Shown: positions 24,904 through 33,370 of the stretch, piece after piece
Numbering within the stretch: the first letter of the stretch is position 1
How the letters are laid out: every line of letters starts with the position of its first letter
Source: Peptostreptococcus russellii
GTDB lineage: Bacteria > Bacillota > Clostridia > Peptostreptococcales > Peptostreptococcaceae
Assembly (NCBI RefSeq): GCF_900110295.1
Contig: NZ_FODF01000008.1
Location: 1-64,000, forward strand
Length of the DNA: 64,000 nucleotides
Reading direction: 5' to 3'
The notes under the pieces: generated by a model
The model's input: only the letters and a program-made list of their open reading frames with translations
Databases searched by the model: none
Told to the model about the DNA's origin: nothing
Translations under genes and position numbers: made by a program

Positions 24904-24939
24904 TTTCCAGTAGAGTACTTTAGTACTCTAATCTCCTTT
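24904..24939 (-). promoter_or_regulatory. pyrC leader: Shine-Dalgarno separated from the start by a hairpin
   Basis: On the minus strand AAAGGAG (24933-24939) is followed by an 8-bp stem, TAGAGTAC-TAAA-GTACTCTA, and then ACTGGAAA and the ATG. The linear spacing of 29 nt is too long for initiation. Removing the 20-nt hairpin leaves 9 nt, close to optimal. Folding may therefore create a functional ribosome-binding site, possibly in a regulated way. Confidence 0.55.
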
Positions 24940-25023
24940 CTTTTTATTATAGTGTTTTTGTATCAAAGTATTTGAATTTCTATAAAAAAAAGATTAATTC
25001 ATATGAATTAATCTTTTAAGTTT

Positions 25024-26283
25024 TTACTTATATATAATTTTTATAGGATCAACTTTTGATGCTTTGTATGCAGGAACTAGTCCAAAAATAATACCTGTTA
25101 GTATTATTGTGACTACTGCATAAACAAAGCTGTTGAAACTAGGTATAGGTTTAAATGGCATTATTCCTCTTGAATAGATTGTAACAGCATATCCAACTAT
25201 TACACCTAAAATACCACCAATAGAAGTAATGAACACAGATTCTATAAGGAATTGGAATAGTATAGTTTTTGGTTTAGCACCTAAAGCTCTTCTTATACCT
25301 ATTTCCTTATTTCTTTCCATTACTGAAACATACATTATATTCATTATTCCGACTCCACCTACAATCATAGCAACTACAGTTATGACTTTTACAAATTTAT
25401 CGATTCCCTTTGTAAAAGCTTCAGTAGACTTCTGAATTGTGCTTTGATCTTGCATCTTATATTCACCATTTATTCCTGGATGCAACTCATTAAGAGTTTC
25501 CTTTACAGAATCAGCAACTTTATTCATGTTGTGACCTTCTTTAACAGTTACTACCATAGTATTTATAGCACCACTTTTCACATTAGCACCTGTTAAAATA
25601 TCATATGCCTCTTGAGGTATAACAGAAAAAGGTTCTTCTACATCGAAAGGTCCAGATTTCTTGAATTTTTTATCGACCTTATCATAGGTTACATTTGAGT
25701 CAGAAATTCCAACAACTTCAAAAGTTAAGTTAGAAACTGTTACACCCTTTCCGATGGGATCTTGTTTGTCTTCATCTGATTCAAATAAGTCTTTAGCAGC
25801 ATCACTGGTAAGCACGATAACTCTTTGTCCTGCATCACTTTCATTTAGGGCACGTCCCTTTATAATCTTATAATGTGCACCTTCAGGTGTTTTTATAGCT
25901 GTATTAGTAGACTTATCGAAAAAAGAAACTCCAGATGAATAAGAGTTTTCTGTTGAACCAGGCATAAGCTCCGGAAATTTCTTAGAAGCCTCAACCTTTT
26001 CAACTCCCTCAATAGAGCTGATTTCCTGAACATCAGATCTCAGAAAAGGAGCTAAAAGAACCTGATTAGCACCTAATTGCTTGTCACTAGGTTCAAAATA
26101 AAATATCTCAGTTCTTGGTGCTATAGTTTGGAACGTACTCTTAAATAGAGCAGACATACCATTACCAACAGCACTTACGAATACAACAGAAGTAATACCA
26201 ATTATTATCCATATAAATGCTATCACAAGTCTTAATTTGTGACCCTTTAAATTTGCAAGGGAATTTTTTATTAATGCAACCAT
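25024..26283 (-). CDS. MacB-like ABC transporter permease (FtsX fold)
   Basis: This 419-residue membrane protein has one N-terminal helix, a large extracytoplasmic MacB periplasmic-core domain (about residues 45-270) and three C-terminal helices. The coupling region MERNKEIGIRRALGAK is diagnostic of MacB/YknZ permeases. With the ATPase and the membrane-fusion protein encoded upstream it forms a tripartite system like Bacillus YknXYZ, which handles toxic peptides or antibiotics rather than nutrients. It is the last gene of the operon and starts 3 bp after the ATPase stop. Confidence 0.92.
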   Translation of the reverse strand: MVALIKNSLANLKGHKLRLVIAFIWIIIGITSVVFVSAVGNGMSALFKSTFQTIAPRTEIFYFEPSDKQLGANQVLLAPFLRSDVQEISSIEGVEKVEASKKFPELMPGSTENSYSSGVSFFDKSTNTAIKTPEGAHYKIIKGRALNESDAGQRVIVLTSDAAKDLFESDEDKQDPIGKGVTVSNLTFEVVGISDSNVTYDKVDKKFKKSGPFDVEEPFSVIPQEAYDILTGANVKSGAINTMVVTVKEGHNMNKVADSVKETLNELHPGINGEYKMQDQSTIQKSTEAFTKGIDKFVKVITVVAMIVGGVGIMNIMYVSVMERNKEIGIRRALGAKPKTILFQFLIESVFITSIGGILGVIVGYAVTIYSRGIMPFKPIPSFNSFVYAVVTIILTGIIFGLVPAYKASKVDPIKIIYK

Positions 26284-26286
26284 AAA

Positions 26287-26961
26287 TTAAACCCCCTTTA
26301 CAAAACAGCCGTCTTTTAGAGAAACAACCCTTGTAGCATACTTTGTCATATCATGGTCATGAGTAACCATGATAATAGTAGTACCATTTTTATTCAACTC
26401 AGTAAGTAAGGCCATAATATTTTCGCCAGTTTCACTGTCGAGAGCACCTGTAGGCTCATCTGCAAATATAATCTCTGGATTGTTTACTAAGGCACGAGCT
26501 ATTGCTATTCTTTGCTGCTGACCACCAGATAGATGGTTAGGGTAGCTATTAGCCTTTTCTTTCAAGCCGACCTCTTCTAAACGCTTATTAACTAATTCCA
26601 TTCTTTTATTCTTATCTTTCATACCAGAGTAGATAAGAGGTATTTCTATATTTTCAGCAACTGTAAGTGTGTCTATAAGATTAAACTGCTGAAAAACAAA
26701 ACCAGCATAATGAGCTCTATACTCAGATCTCTTATTTTCACTTAAGTTACTAATATCTTTGCCGTCAAAGTAATACTTTCCGCTATCAAGCTTGTCGAGA
26801 AAACCTAAAATGTTAAGCATGGTAGTTTTACCACTTCCAGACTTACCCATTATCATAAGAAATTCTCCATACTCAACTTTTAAATTTAAATCTTTTAGCA
26901 CATGAATTTTTTCTTTCCCTACTTTATAATATTTATTCACATTATCTAAAATAATCTGCAT
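26287..26961 (-). CDS. MacB/LolD-type ABC transporter ATPase
   Basis: This 224-residue nucleotide-binding subunit of the YknXYZ-like system has Walker A GKSGSGKTT, Q-loop QQFNLID, signature LSGGQQQR, Walker B IIFADEPTGALD and H-switch VTHD. Two starts are possible. ATG at 26988 overlaps the stop of the preceding gene (TAATG) and would add nine residues. ATG at 26961 has AGAGGG with 8-nt spacing and gives the family's usual N-terminus (MQIILDNVNKYY). The latter is chosen. Confidence 0.92.
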   Translation of the reverse strand: MQIILDNVNKYYKVGKEKIHVLKDLNLKVEYGEFLMIMGKSGSGKTTMLNILGFLDKLDSGKYYFDGKDISNLSENKRSEYRAHYAGFVFQQFNLIDTLTVAENIEIPLIYSGMKDKNKRMELVNKRLEEVGLKEKANSYPNHLSGGQQQRIAIARALVNNPEIIFADEPTGALDSETGENIMALLTELNKNGTTIIMVTHDHDMTKYATRVVSLKDGCFVKGV

Positions 26962-26987
26962 ATTGTTTACCCTCTTATGTGTGTCCA

Positions 26988-28112
26988 TTAATTATCGGAC
27001 TTTTCTTTAGAAGAGTCTTTGGATTTGTCCTTATCTCCTTGCTGGGGGATAGGGTCTCCATCTTTCATTTTTTTAGTAGGGTTTTTAACGATAACATCAT
27101 CTTGCTTTAAATCGCCTGTAACTATAGCGTATTGTCCACTTTCTGAAAGTATTTCAACATTAACTTTCTTTAAATAACCTTCTGTTTCCACAAATACATA
27201 GACTTCATTACCATCATTAATAATTGCTTCTGAAGGGACCTTATGTTTATCTGTATTTACTTCTATTACTGACTGTGCATGATATCCATCAACTATACCT
27301 TCTTGAGTATCAAGAGAGAATACTATGTTGTAGAAAGAAATTGATTCAGAAGAATTTGCATCTCCGCCAGCAGCACTTGCTTGTGGAGCAGAAGAGGCAA
27401 TAGGTCTATCTGATATATAACTTACTCTTCCTTTTACAGTGTCTCCAGTTGAAAGGATAGTTATATCAGCAGTCATATCATTTTTTATTTTTGATAAATC
27501 TTGTTCGCTTATTTGACCGTTCATTACATAATCAGTAGTTTGAACTGTCATGAGAATATTTGAATCCGATGTTTGATTCTGGTTATTATTTAAATATACC
27601 TTTCCATCAAACGGTGCTTTGACCTTTGTATAAGCCTTAGCATTAGCAGCAGAAAGACTGGTATTTAGTGTAGCAATCTGTCCGTTTATAGCAGTTATAG
27701 CTGGGTCATCTGATTTAAGTCCCTTTTTCTCAGATATTAAGTTTTTAAGCTGAGTTTTGATGCTTGCTATTTCTTCTATAGCAGCTTCATCTTTTACTAT
27801 ATATAGCACGTCATCTTTTTTAACACTTTGACCGTTACTAACTCTAATATCAGGAGTGACTCCATTTGCAGGACCCATTATATCCTTGCTTTGCTTTGGT
27901 ACTATAAGACCATTAATAAATATTTTTTCGTTCTCTGGGATTGTGTAAGTGTGTATAGCATTTTGTTCTTCTTCATGCTGTTTATTGCTTATTACAATTC
28001 CGCTTGCCACAATTACAATAACTGCAACTATAGCGATACCCAAATAAATTTGTATTTTTTTGTCAGATTTAATTTTACTTAAACCATTATTAATCTTTTC
28101 CTTAAAAGACAT
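26988..28112 (-). CDS. Membrane-fusion (HlyD/MacA-like) subunit of ABC efflux system
   Basis: This 374-residue protein has an N-terminal membrane anchor (about residues 20-43), a lipoyl-like half-motif (NGVTPDIRVSNGQSVKKDDVLY), a short alpha-helical hairpin (about 112-150), the second lipoyl half (YTKVKAPFDGKVYL) and beta-barrel domains. The C-terminus is a long Lys/Asp/Ser-rich tail. It corresponds to YknX and would link the permease to the cell wall side. It heads the three-gene operon with AGGAGG before the ATG. Confidence 0.9.
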   Translation of the reverse strand: MSFKEKINNGLSKIKSDKKIQIYLGIAIVAVIVIVASGIVISNKQHEEEQNAIHTYTIPENEKIFINGLIVPKQSKDIMGPANGVTPDIRVSNGQSVKKDDVLYIVKDEAAIEEIASIKTQLKNLISEKKGLKSDDPAITAINGQIATLNTSLSAANAKAYTKVKAPFDGKVYLNNNQNQTSDSNILMTVQTTDYVMNGQISEQDLSKIKNDMTADITILSTGDTVKGRVSYISDRPIASSAPQASAAGGDANSSESISFYNIVFSLDTQEGIVDGYHAQSVIEVNTDKHKVPSEAIINDGNEVYVFVETEGYLKKVNVEILSESGQYAIVTGDLKQDDVIVKNPTKKMKDGDPIPQQGDKDKSKDSSKEKSDN

Positions 28113-28283
28113 GCCAACCTCCTATATGTTAATTTTTGACTTTACTCAAAAACATCTAAATTTCAATATAAACATAACTTAATTTTACATTAAAATAAGA
28201 ATAATTGCAATAATATTTAATGAAATGGATAAAATAGTTAGAATAAATACCAAAAAATATTTTTTAGAAAGAAAAACTTTTTT

Positions 28284-28312
28284 AAAGCACAAAATATAAT
28301 ATTTTGTGCTTT
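28284..28312 (-). terminator. Terminator of the rhodanese gene
   Basis: AAAGCACAAAAT and its perfect complement flank a 5-nt loop just after the stop of the sulfurtransferase on the minus strand. The T-tract is short. Confidence 0.6.
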
Positions 28313-28320
28313 AAATCGAG

Positions 28321-29187
28321 TTATTCATCTTTTGTTTCTATCTTATTTTCTTCATAACTTATCCAGTCTGAGAAGCTACCAGGGTAGATTTTATAAGGTC
28401 TATCTATTATATCAAGAGCTAGTGCATTGACCATAAGAGATATTCCTGATCCACAGTATACTATAATCTCCTTATCAGCTTCTATATCTGAAAAGTGATC
28501 CTTTAATGATTCAACAGATTTGAAAGAAGATTTAAAGTTTGAATCAGACATTTTTTCAGTATCTAAAACATCCATAAAAAAGTATGATTTAGCACTAGGG
28601 ATATGTCCTGCCACATTATCGACAGGTTCTTCAAGGCCTAAATATCTATTTTTTGCTCTTGAATCTATCAAAACGGTATTTTCATCATAAAGCTTTGATT
28701 TTACATAATCCATATCTACAATAAAACTATTATCTATATTTATATCTAGTTTACTTTTTTCAAAATTAGCTGTGTTTATTTTATTTTCAACTTTGCCACC
28801 ATGATTTTTATATGATAGCAAACCACCATCTAGGGCATAAACATTATAAAGCCCTAAATTATTAAGCTGAAAAACAAGTCTAGCAGCTCCCTGCATATCT
28901 CCATCATCATAAGCTATTACAATTGTATCATTTGTAATAGCAAAACTTTCTAAAATTTCCTTTAAATCCTTGTGGTTTTTAAAAGGATGTCTCCCGCCAT
29001 GCTTCATTTTAGGATCTGCAAGTTGATTTTCTAAGTCAATCAAATAGGCTCCCTTAATGTGCCCCTTTTTATATGAATCAGGACCATAATTTTTGTCCAT
29101 CAAATCGAATCTACAATCCAAAATAATATAATCTTTGCCAGAATTAACAATATCGAAAAGTTCATTTACATTAATTAGTCTCTTCAT
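28321..29187 (-). CDS. Thiosulfate/3-mercaptopyruvate sulfurtransferase (two rhodanese domains)
   Basis: This 288-residue protein has two rhodanese folds. The N-terminal one (about 8-130) is inactive, with Asp in the usual Cys loop (IAYDDGDMQG). The C-terminal one (about 155-280) carries the active loop CGSGIS, whose Cys receives the sulfane sulfur. The loop is close to CGSGVT of mercaptopyruvate sulfurtransferases, so thiosulfate and mercaptopyruvate are both candidate donors. It is a single gene with its own terminator. Confidence 0.9.
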   Translation of the reverse strand: MKRLINVNELFDIVNSGKDYIILDCRFDLMDKNYGPDSYKKGHIKGAYLIDLENQLADPKMKHGGRHPFKNHKDLKEILESFAITNDTIVIAYDDGDMQGAARLVFQLNNLGLYNVYALDGGLLSYKNHGGKVENKINTANFEKSKLDINIDNSFIVDMDYVKSKLYDENTVLIDSRAKNRYLGLEEPVDNVAGHIPSAKSYFFMDVLDTEKMSDSNFKSSFKSVESLKDHFSDIEADKEIIVYCGSGISLMVNALALDIIDRPYKIYPGSFSDWISYEENKIETKDE

Positions 29188-29280
29188 GTTTAATCACTCC
29201 TTGTATAAATATCATATAATATAAAATTCAAGCTCCTAAATACACATATAATAGAGTAAATCATAGTACTTTTAAAATAC

Positions 29281-29308
29281 AAATATTACGGTATAAATAT
29301 TACGGTAT
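29281..29308. repeat. 14-bp tandem repeat
   Basis: AAATATTACGGTAT is repeated perfectly back to back. Confidence 0.7.
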
Positions 29309-29330
29309 ATAAAGGAAGATTTTTTATATT

Positions 29331-29378
29331 ATATTATAATAAGTATATCACAAGATATTATAATAAGTATACCACAAG
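29331..29378. repeat. 24-bp tandem repeat
   Basis: A unit beginning ATATTATAATAAGTATA occurs twice back to back with one mismatch (TATCACAAG versus TACCACAAG). Confidence 0.7.
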
Positions 29379-29644
29379 GCTAAATTCATGTATATGTACA
29401 TTTGGAAGAGCGTAGTATATTATTATAATGTAGGTTTTTAAAAAAGTATTAAAACTAACAAAAATAGAGAGGTTTTTATCTTCATTTTATATATAGTAAA
29501 TAAAATTAGTTTGTAAATATTTAAGTGGTAAATGTTGTTAAGAAAACAGTTTTTGCAAGTGATAGCAAGTCTTTCATAAATGCGAGTAATAAACAAAAAG
29601 TTTTTTTAAACAAAACAAATAAAATAAAAATAAAAAAATAAGAA

Positions 29645-29677
29645 AAAGATAGTGTTTATTTTTTGACTATCTTTTTT
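29645..29677 (+). terminator. Orphan terminator-like hairpin
   Basis: AAGATAGT pairs with ACTATCTT across a 12-nt loop and is followed by a T-run. No plus-strand gene lies upstream for more than 1 kb, which hints at an unannotated short transcript ending here. Confidence 0.4.
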
Positions 29678-29913
29678 GATAATAGTTTTTTAAAATAGAA
29701 ACATGCTTTAATATAGAATAATTAAATAAAGTAAAATAAAAAATAAAGATATTTTACTTTTTTTAAAAAAAGGAACTTTAAAAAAATCTTTCGCAAAACT
29801 TAGAGAAAATTAGAATTTTTTTAAAAATAATTTAATAAATATCTATAAATTACTTTCGATTTGGTGTATAATAATACCAATCATATTATTTTAGTAGTGT
29901 TTAAAAAATCAAA

Positions 29914-29950
29914 TGATTAATATTTCTATTCATTGATATAATGATATCAA
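29914..29950 (+). promoter_or_regulatory. Candidate nfnA promoter with palindromic -10 region
   Basis: TTGATAT (29933-29939) and ATATCAA (29944-29950) form an 18-bp palindrome that encloses a TATAAT at 29937-29942. The -35 (TGATTA near 29914) is weak. A repressor bound to the palindrome would block the promoter. Confidence 0.4.
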
Positions 29951-30019
29951 AATTACGGCCATTCTGAAGTAGTGTGATTATATTATTTTATTGTAATAAG
30001 GTACAAGGGGGATATAGTG

Positions 30020-30913
30020 ATGAGCTATAAGATAGTTGAAAAGAAGCAACTTAATGAAGTTGTTTACTTAATGGACATTGAAGCTCCTAGAGTTGCTAAG
30101 TCAGCAAATCCAGGTCAGTTCATTATTGTTATTATCGACGAAAAGGGCGAAAGAATTCCATTAACAATTGCAGATTACGACTTGGAAAGAGGTACAGTTA
30201 GTATTGTATTCCAGGTTGTAGGTGATTCAAGCAAGAAGTTAAGCAAGCTTGAAGTAGGAGAAAGTGTAGCAGATTTTGTTGGACCGCTAGGACAACCAAG
30301 TGATTTTATTCACGAAGATGTTGAAGAACTAAAGAAAAAGAAAATAATCTTTATCGCTGGTGGTGTAGGAGCTGCTCCAGTTTATCCACAGGTTAAGTGG
30401 ATGCATGAACACGGTGTAGATGTAGATGTTATAATAGGTGCTAGAAGTAAGGATATCGTTATCTTTGAAGATAAGATGAGAACTGTAGCTAAAAATGTTT
30501 ATATGTGTACTGATGATGGAACTTACGGATTCCATGGAAATGTAACTATGTTATTAGATGACTTAGTACAGAATCAAGGGAAGGAATATGATGAAGCAAT
30601 CGTTATCGGTCCTATGATAATGATGAAGTTCGCTTGTATGGCAACTAAGAAGCTTAATATACCTACAACAGTAAGTTTAAACACTATAATGGTTGACGGT
30701 ACAGGAATGTGCGGTGCTTGTCGTGTTAGAATAGGTGATGAAATCAAGTTTGCTTGCGTAGACGGTCCAGAATTTGATGGATGGAAAGTAGACTTTGATG
30801 AAGCTATGAGCAGACAGAGAATGTTTAAAACTGAAGAAGGAAGAAAAGCATTAAGAAAGCAGGATGGAAAGACACATTCTAGTCCTGATTGTAAGATAGG
30901 AGGTGCTCACTAA
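30020..30913 (+). CDS. nfnA: NfnA: small FAD/[2Fe-2S] subunit of NADH-dependent ferredoxin:NADP+ oxidoreductase
   Basis: This 297-residue ferredoxin-NADP reductase-like subunit has an FAD-binding barrel (RIPLTIADYD), a nucleotide domain (FIAGGVGAAPVYPQ) and a C-terminal [2Fe-2S] site formed by the Asp/Cys pattern DGTGMCGACRVR plus a later Cys. With NfnB it carries out flavin-based electron bifurcation, coupling NADH, NADPH and ferredoxin in anaerobes. The ATG at 30020 has AGGGGG 8 nt away and is preferred over the adjacent GTG at 30017. It overlaps nfnB by 1 bp (TAATG). Confidence 0.92.
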   Translation: MSYKIVEKKQLNEVVYLMDIEAPRVAKSANPGQFIIVIIDEKGERIPLTIADYDLERGTVSIVFQVVGDSSKKLSKLEVGESVADFVGPLGQPSDFIHEDVEELKKKKIIFIAGGVGAAPVYPQVKWMHEHGVDVDVIIGARSKDIVIFEDKMRTVAKNVYMCTDDGTYGFHGNVTMLLDDLVQNQGKEYDEAIVIGPMIMMKFACMATKKLNIPTTVSLNTIMVDGTGMCGACRVRIGDEIKFACVDGPEFDGWKVDFDEAMSRQRMFKTEEGRKALRKQDGKTHSSPDCKIGGAH

Positions 30914-32301
30914 TGGCATCAAAGACAAAAGTACCAGTAAGAGAACAAGATCCAAAGGTAAGAGCAACAAATTTTGAAGAAGTTTGTTATGGATATAATG
31001 AAGAGGAAGCTATGCAGGAAGCACAAAGATGTCTTAACTGCAAGAATCCAAGATGTGTACAAGGATGTCCTGTAAGTATAAATATACCTGATTTTATCAA
31101 TGAAGTAAAAAATGGTAATTTTGAAGAAGCTGCTAAAATAATAGCAAAGAGTAGTTCACTGCCAGCTGTTTGCGGTCGTGTGTGCCCACAGGAATCTCAG
31201 TGTGAAGGTAAGTGTGTTCTTGGAATAAAGGGTGAACCAGTATCAATTGGTAAGCTTGAAAGATTTGTAGCTGACTGGTCAAGAAAACATAAAATAGATT
31301 TAAGTGGAAATATAGAAAAGAACGGAATAAAAGTTGCAATAATAGGTTCTGGACCATCAGGACTAGCTTGTGCAGGAGACCTTGCCAAGCTAGGATATGA
31401 TGTTACTATCTTCGAAGCTTTCCATAAGGCAGGTGGAGTTTTAACATACGGAATACCAGAATTCAGACTACCTAAATCAGAAGTAGTTGATTATGAAGTA
31501 AACTCAATCAAGGATTTAGGAGTAAAGATAGAAACAAATGTAGTTGTAGGTAGAACTATTACTATAGAAGAAATGTTTGAAGATGAAGGCTTTAAGGCAG
31601 TGTTTATAGGTTCTGGTGCAGGTTTACCATCATTTATGGGGATACCAGGAGAAAATGCTAATGGAGTTTTATCTGCAAATGAATTCTTAACAAGAGTAAA
31701 CCTTATGAAAGCATATAGAGATGACTACGATACTCCTATTAGAGTAGGAAATAAGGTAGCAGTAGTAGGTGGAGGAAACGTTGCAATGGATGCAGCAAGA
31801 ACTGCTCTACGTCTTGGTGCTGAATCTCATATAGTATATAGAAGAAGTGAAGAAGAACTTCCAGCTAGAGTTGAAGAAGTTCATCACGCTAAAGAAGAAG
31901 GAATCCAGTTTGACCTTTTAACAAATCCTAAAGAAATACACGTTGACGAAAATGGAAATGTTTGCGGAATGACTTGTGTGAGAATGGAATTAGGTGAACC
32001 TGATGCTTCTGGAAGAAGAAGACCAGTTGAAATAGAAGGTTCTGACTTTGATCTAGATGTTGACATGGTAATAATGTCATTGGGTACAAAGCCAAACCCA
32101 CTAATAGCATCTACTACAGATGGTCTTGATATCAATAAGAGAAGATGCATCGTTGCTGATGAAGATGGATTAACTTCATTAGAAGGTGTATATGCTGGTG
32201 GAGATACAGTTACAGGTGCAGCAACAGTTATATCAGCTATGGGAGCAGGTAGAACAGCAGCTGCTGCTATGGATAAGTATTTAAGAGAAAAATATTTATA
32301 A
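30913..32301 (+). CDS. nfnB: NfnB: large flavin/[4Fe-4S] subunit (glutamate-synthase small-subunit-like)
   Basis: This 462-residue protein has an N-terminal double [4Fe-4S] domain (CLNCKNPRCVQGCPVSI and CGRVCPQESQCEGKC). It is followed by an FAD site (IGSGPSGLACAGDL), an NADPH-binding fold (VGGGNVAMDAARTALRLG) and the FAD-closing GGDTVTGAATVI. This matches the bifurcating-flavin subunit of NfnAB. It is also similar to the small subunit of glutamate synthase, but no gltB-like gene is adjacent and the pairing with nfnA decides the call. GGAGG lies inside nfnA. Confidence 0.92.
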   Translation: MASKTKVPVREQDPKVRATNFEEVCYGYNEEEAMQEAQRCLNCKNPRCVQGCPVSINIPDFINEVKNGNFEEAAKIIAKSSSLPAVCGRVCPQESQCEGKCVLGIKGEPVSIGKLERFVADWSRKHKIDLSGNIEKNGIKVAIIGSGPSGLACAGDLAKLGYDVTIFEAFHKAGGVLTYGIPEFRLPKSEVVDYEVNSIKDLGVKIETNVVVGRTITIEEMFEDEGFKAVFIGSGAGLPSFMGIPGENANGVLSANEFLTRVNLMKAYRDDYDTPIRVGNKVAVVGGGNVAMDAARTALRLGAESHIVYRRSEEELPARVEEVHHAKEEGIQFDLLTNPKEIHVDENGNVCGMTCVRMELGEPDASGRRRPVEIEGSDFDLDVDMVIMSLGTKPNPLIASTTDGLDINKRRCIVADEDGLTSLEGVYAGGDTVTGAATVISAMGAGRTAAAAMDKYLREKYL

Positions 32302-32335
32302 AACTATAACAATAATATAAGTATATAGTATATTT

Positions 32336-32360
32336 TTAAGGGGGCGTTTTGCCCCCTTAA
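32336..32360 (+). terminator. Terminator of nfnAB
   Basis: TTAAGGGGGC pairs perfectly with GCCCCCTTAA around a 5-nt loop, an unusually GC-rich stem. The following tract is A/T mixed rather than pure T. Confidence 0.75.
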
Positions 32361-32368
32361 TAAAAATT

Positions 32369-32425
32369 CTTTTAATATCGCAATTGGGCAATTATTAGGT
32401 ATTTGTTTAATTACGATATTAAAAG
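32369..32425. repeat. 17-bp inverted repeat downstream of nfnB
   Basis: CTTTTAATATCGCAATT (32369-32385) and AATTACGATATTAAAAG (32409-32425) are complementary at 16 of 17 positions with a 23-nt spacer. It lies between the nfnB terminator and the promoter of the next gene. No T-run follows. Function unknown. Confidence 0.6.
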
Positions 32426-32455
32426 ACTAAGGAAAAAATAGCATTTTTTAATTGT

Positions 32456-32484
32456 TTGCTTGATTTAAAGTCATATGATATAAT
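32456..32484 (+). promoter_or_regulatory. Promoter of the lipoprotein gene
   Basis: TTGCTT (32456-32461) and TATAAT (32479-32484) have 17-bp spacing. Confidence 0.7.
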
Positions 32485-32546
32485 AAAAAGGTAAATAATG
32501 GATTTATATTTTACTTTTAGAATATACACCTTTATAGGAGGTTAAT

Positions 32547-33293
32547 ATGAATAGGAAAATTTTTTCGGTTATAGTTTTAGTATGCGCTATAACACTTTCA
32601 GGCTGTGGCTTTACTGAATCAAGTGAGCTTATGACAGGGGCTAGAAAGTTCATTGAAAATGGCGAGTATGATAAGGCTATGACAAATTTATCAAAGGTTT
32701 TAGATGAGGATGAATCGAATTCAGAGGCGAGGGGAATGTACTACCAGGCCATGAAGTTAAAAAAGGCAAAAAAGTGTAATGATAGAAAAGACTATGAGCA
32801 GGAAATCAAGGAATTGCAAGATCTTTTAAATGATAATTCAGGTTCTGCCAAGGTTAGAAGTCAGGCTGAAGAAATGCTTGCAAAAGCTCAAGAGTCTTTA
32901 AAGAATCAAAACAGAGCTACTATAACAAGAAAAGAAAATGCTAAAAAGTCAGCAGAAGAAAATAAAAATAATTATAGAAGTGGGACAACATATAATTCTG
33001 GCATATATAGTCAAAGAAAATATGACTATGGATATAAGCAATATGATACTAAAGAAAGTAATGATAAATCCGATGTAGGCGGAACACAGAGTAATTCTGG
33101 AAATAATTACAATAACAATGGTAACAACAATCAGAATTATACTGGAAGTGGATCTGCTCAAGGGCAAAATAATACAGCTACTGGCAATCAGTCTAATACT
33201 GGAAGCAATCAGGGACAAACAACACCAAATACTGGTGGGACTCATCAAAGTCAGTCGCAAGGTCAAGGACAAACACAGGGAGCTGGTAATTAA
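32547..33293 (+). CDS. TPR-like lipoprotein with Asn/Gly/Gln-rich tail
   Basis: This 248-residue precursor has a signal peptide ending in the lipobox LSGC (Cys at about 20). Residues 25-120 are helical and resemble two or three tetratricopeptide units (ENGEYDKAMTNLSKVL). The last 110 residues are low-complexity, first Tyr/Lys-rich and then Asn, Gly, Gln, Ser and Thr, with no charged residues near the end. It is therefore a membrane-tethered adaptor with a flexible wall-spanning tail. GGAGG precedes the ATG, and a terminator follows. The specific role is unknown. Confidence 0.75.
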   Translation: MNRKIFSVIVLVCAITLSGCGFTESSELMTGARKFIENGEYDKAMTNLSKVLDEDESNSEARGMYYQAMKLKKAKKCNDRKDYEQEIKELQDLLNDNSGSAKVRSQAEEMLAKAQESLKNQNRATITRKENAKKSAEENKNNYRSGTTYNSGIYSQRKYDYGYKQYDTKESNDKSDVGGTQSNSGNNYNNNGNNNQNYTGSGSAQGQNNTATGNQSNTGSNQGQTTPNTGGTHQSQSQGQGQTQGAGN

Positions 33294-33328
33294 TCAAATA
33301 GCTCTTTAAAAATTGAATTGTATTTTAG

Positions 33329-33358
33329 AAAGCTATTTCGACAAGAAATAGCTTTTTG
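33329..33358 (+). terminator. Terminator after the lipoprotein gene
   Basis: AAAGCTATTTC pairs with GAAATAGCTTT around GACAA and is followed by T residues. It ends 13 bp before the pseudouridine synthase ATG. Confidence 0.8.
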
Positions 33359-33370
33359 TTAGGAGAAAAA

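Larger units (their letters stand above)
29188..30019. other. Long non-coding region upstream of nfnA
   Basis: About 830 bp without a credible gene. It contains two short tandem duplications, an orphan terminator-like hairpin at 29645-29677 and a palindromic promoter region before nfnA. The rest is homopolymer-rich AT sequence. Confidence 0.5.
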
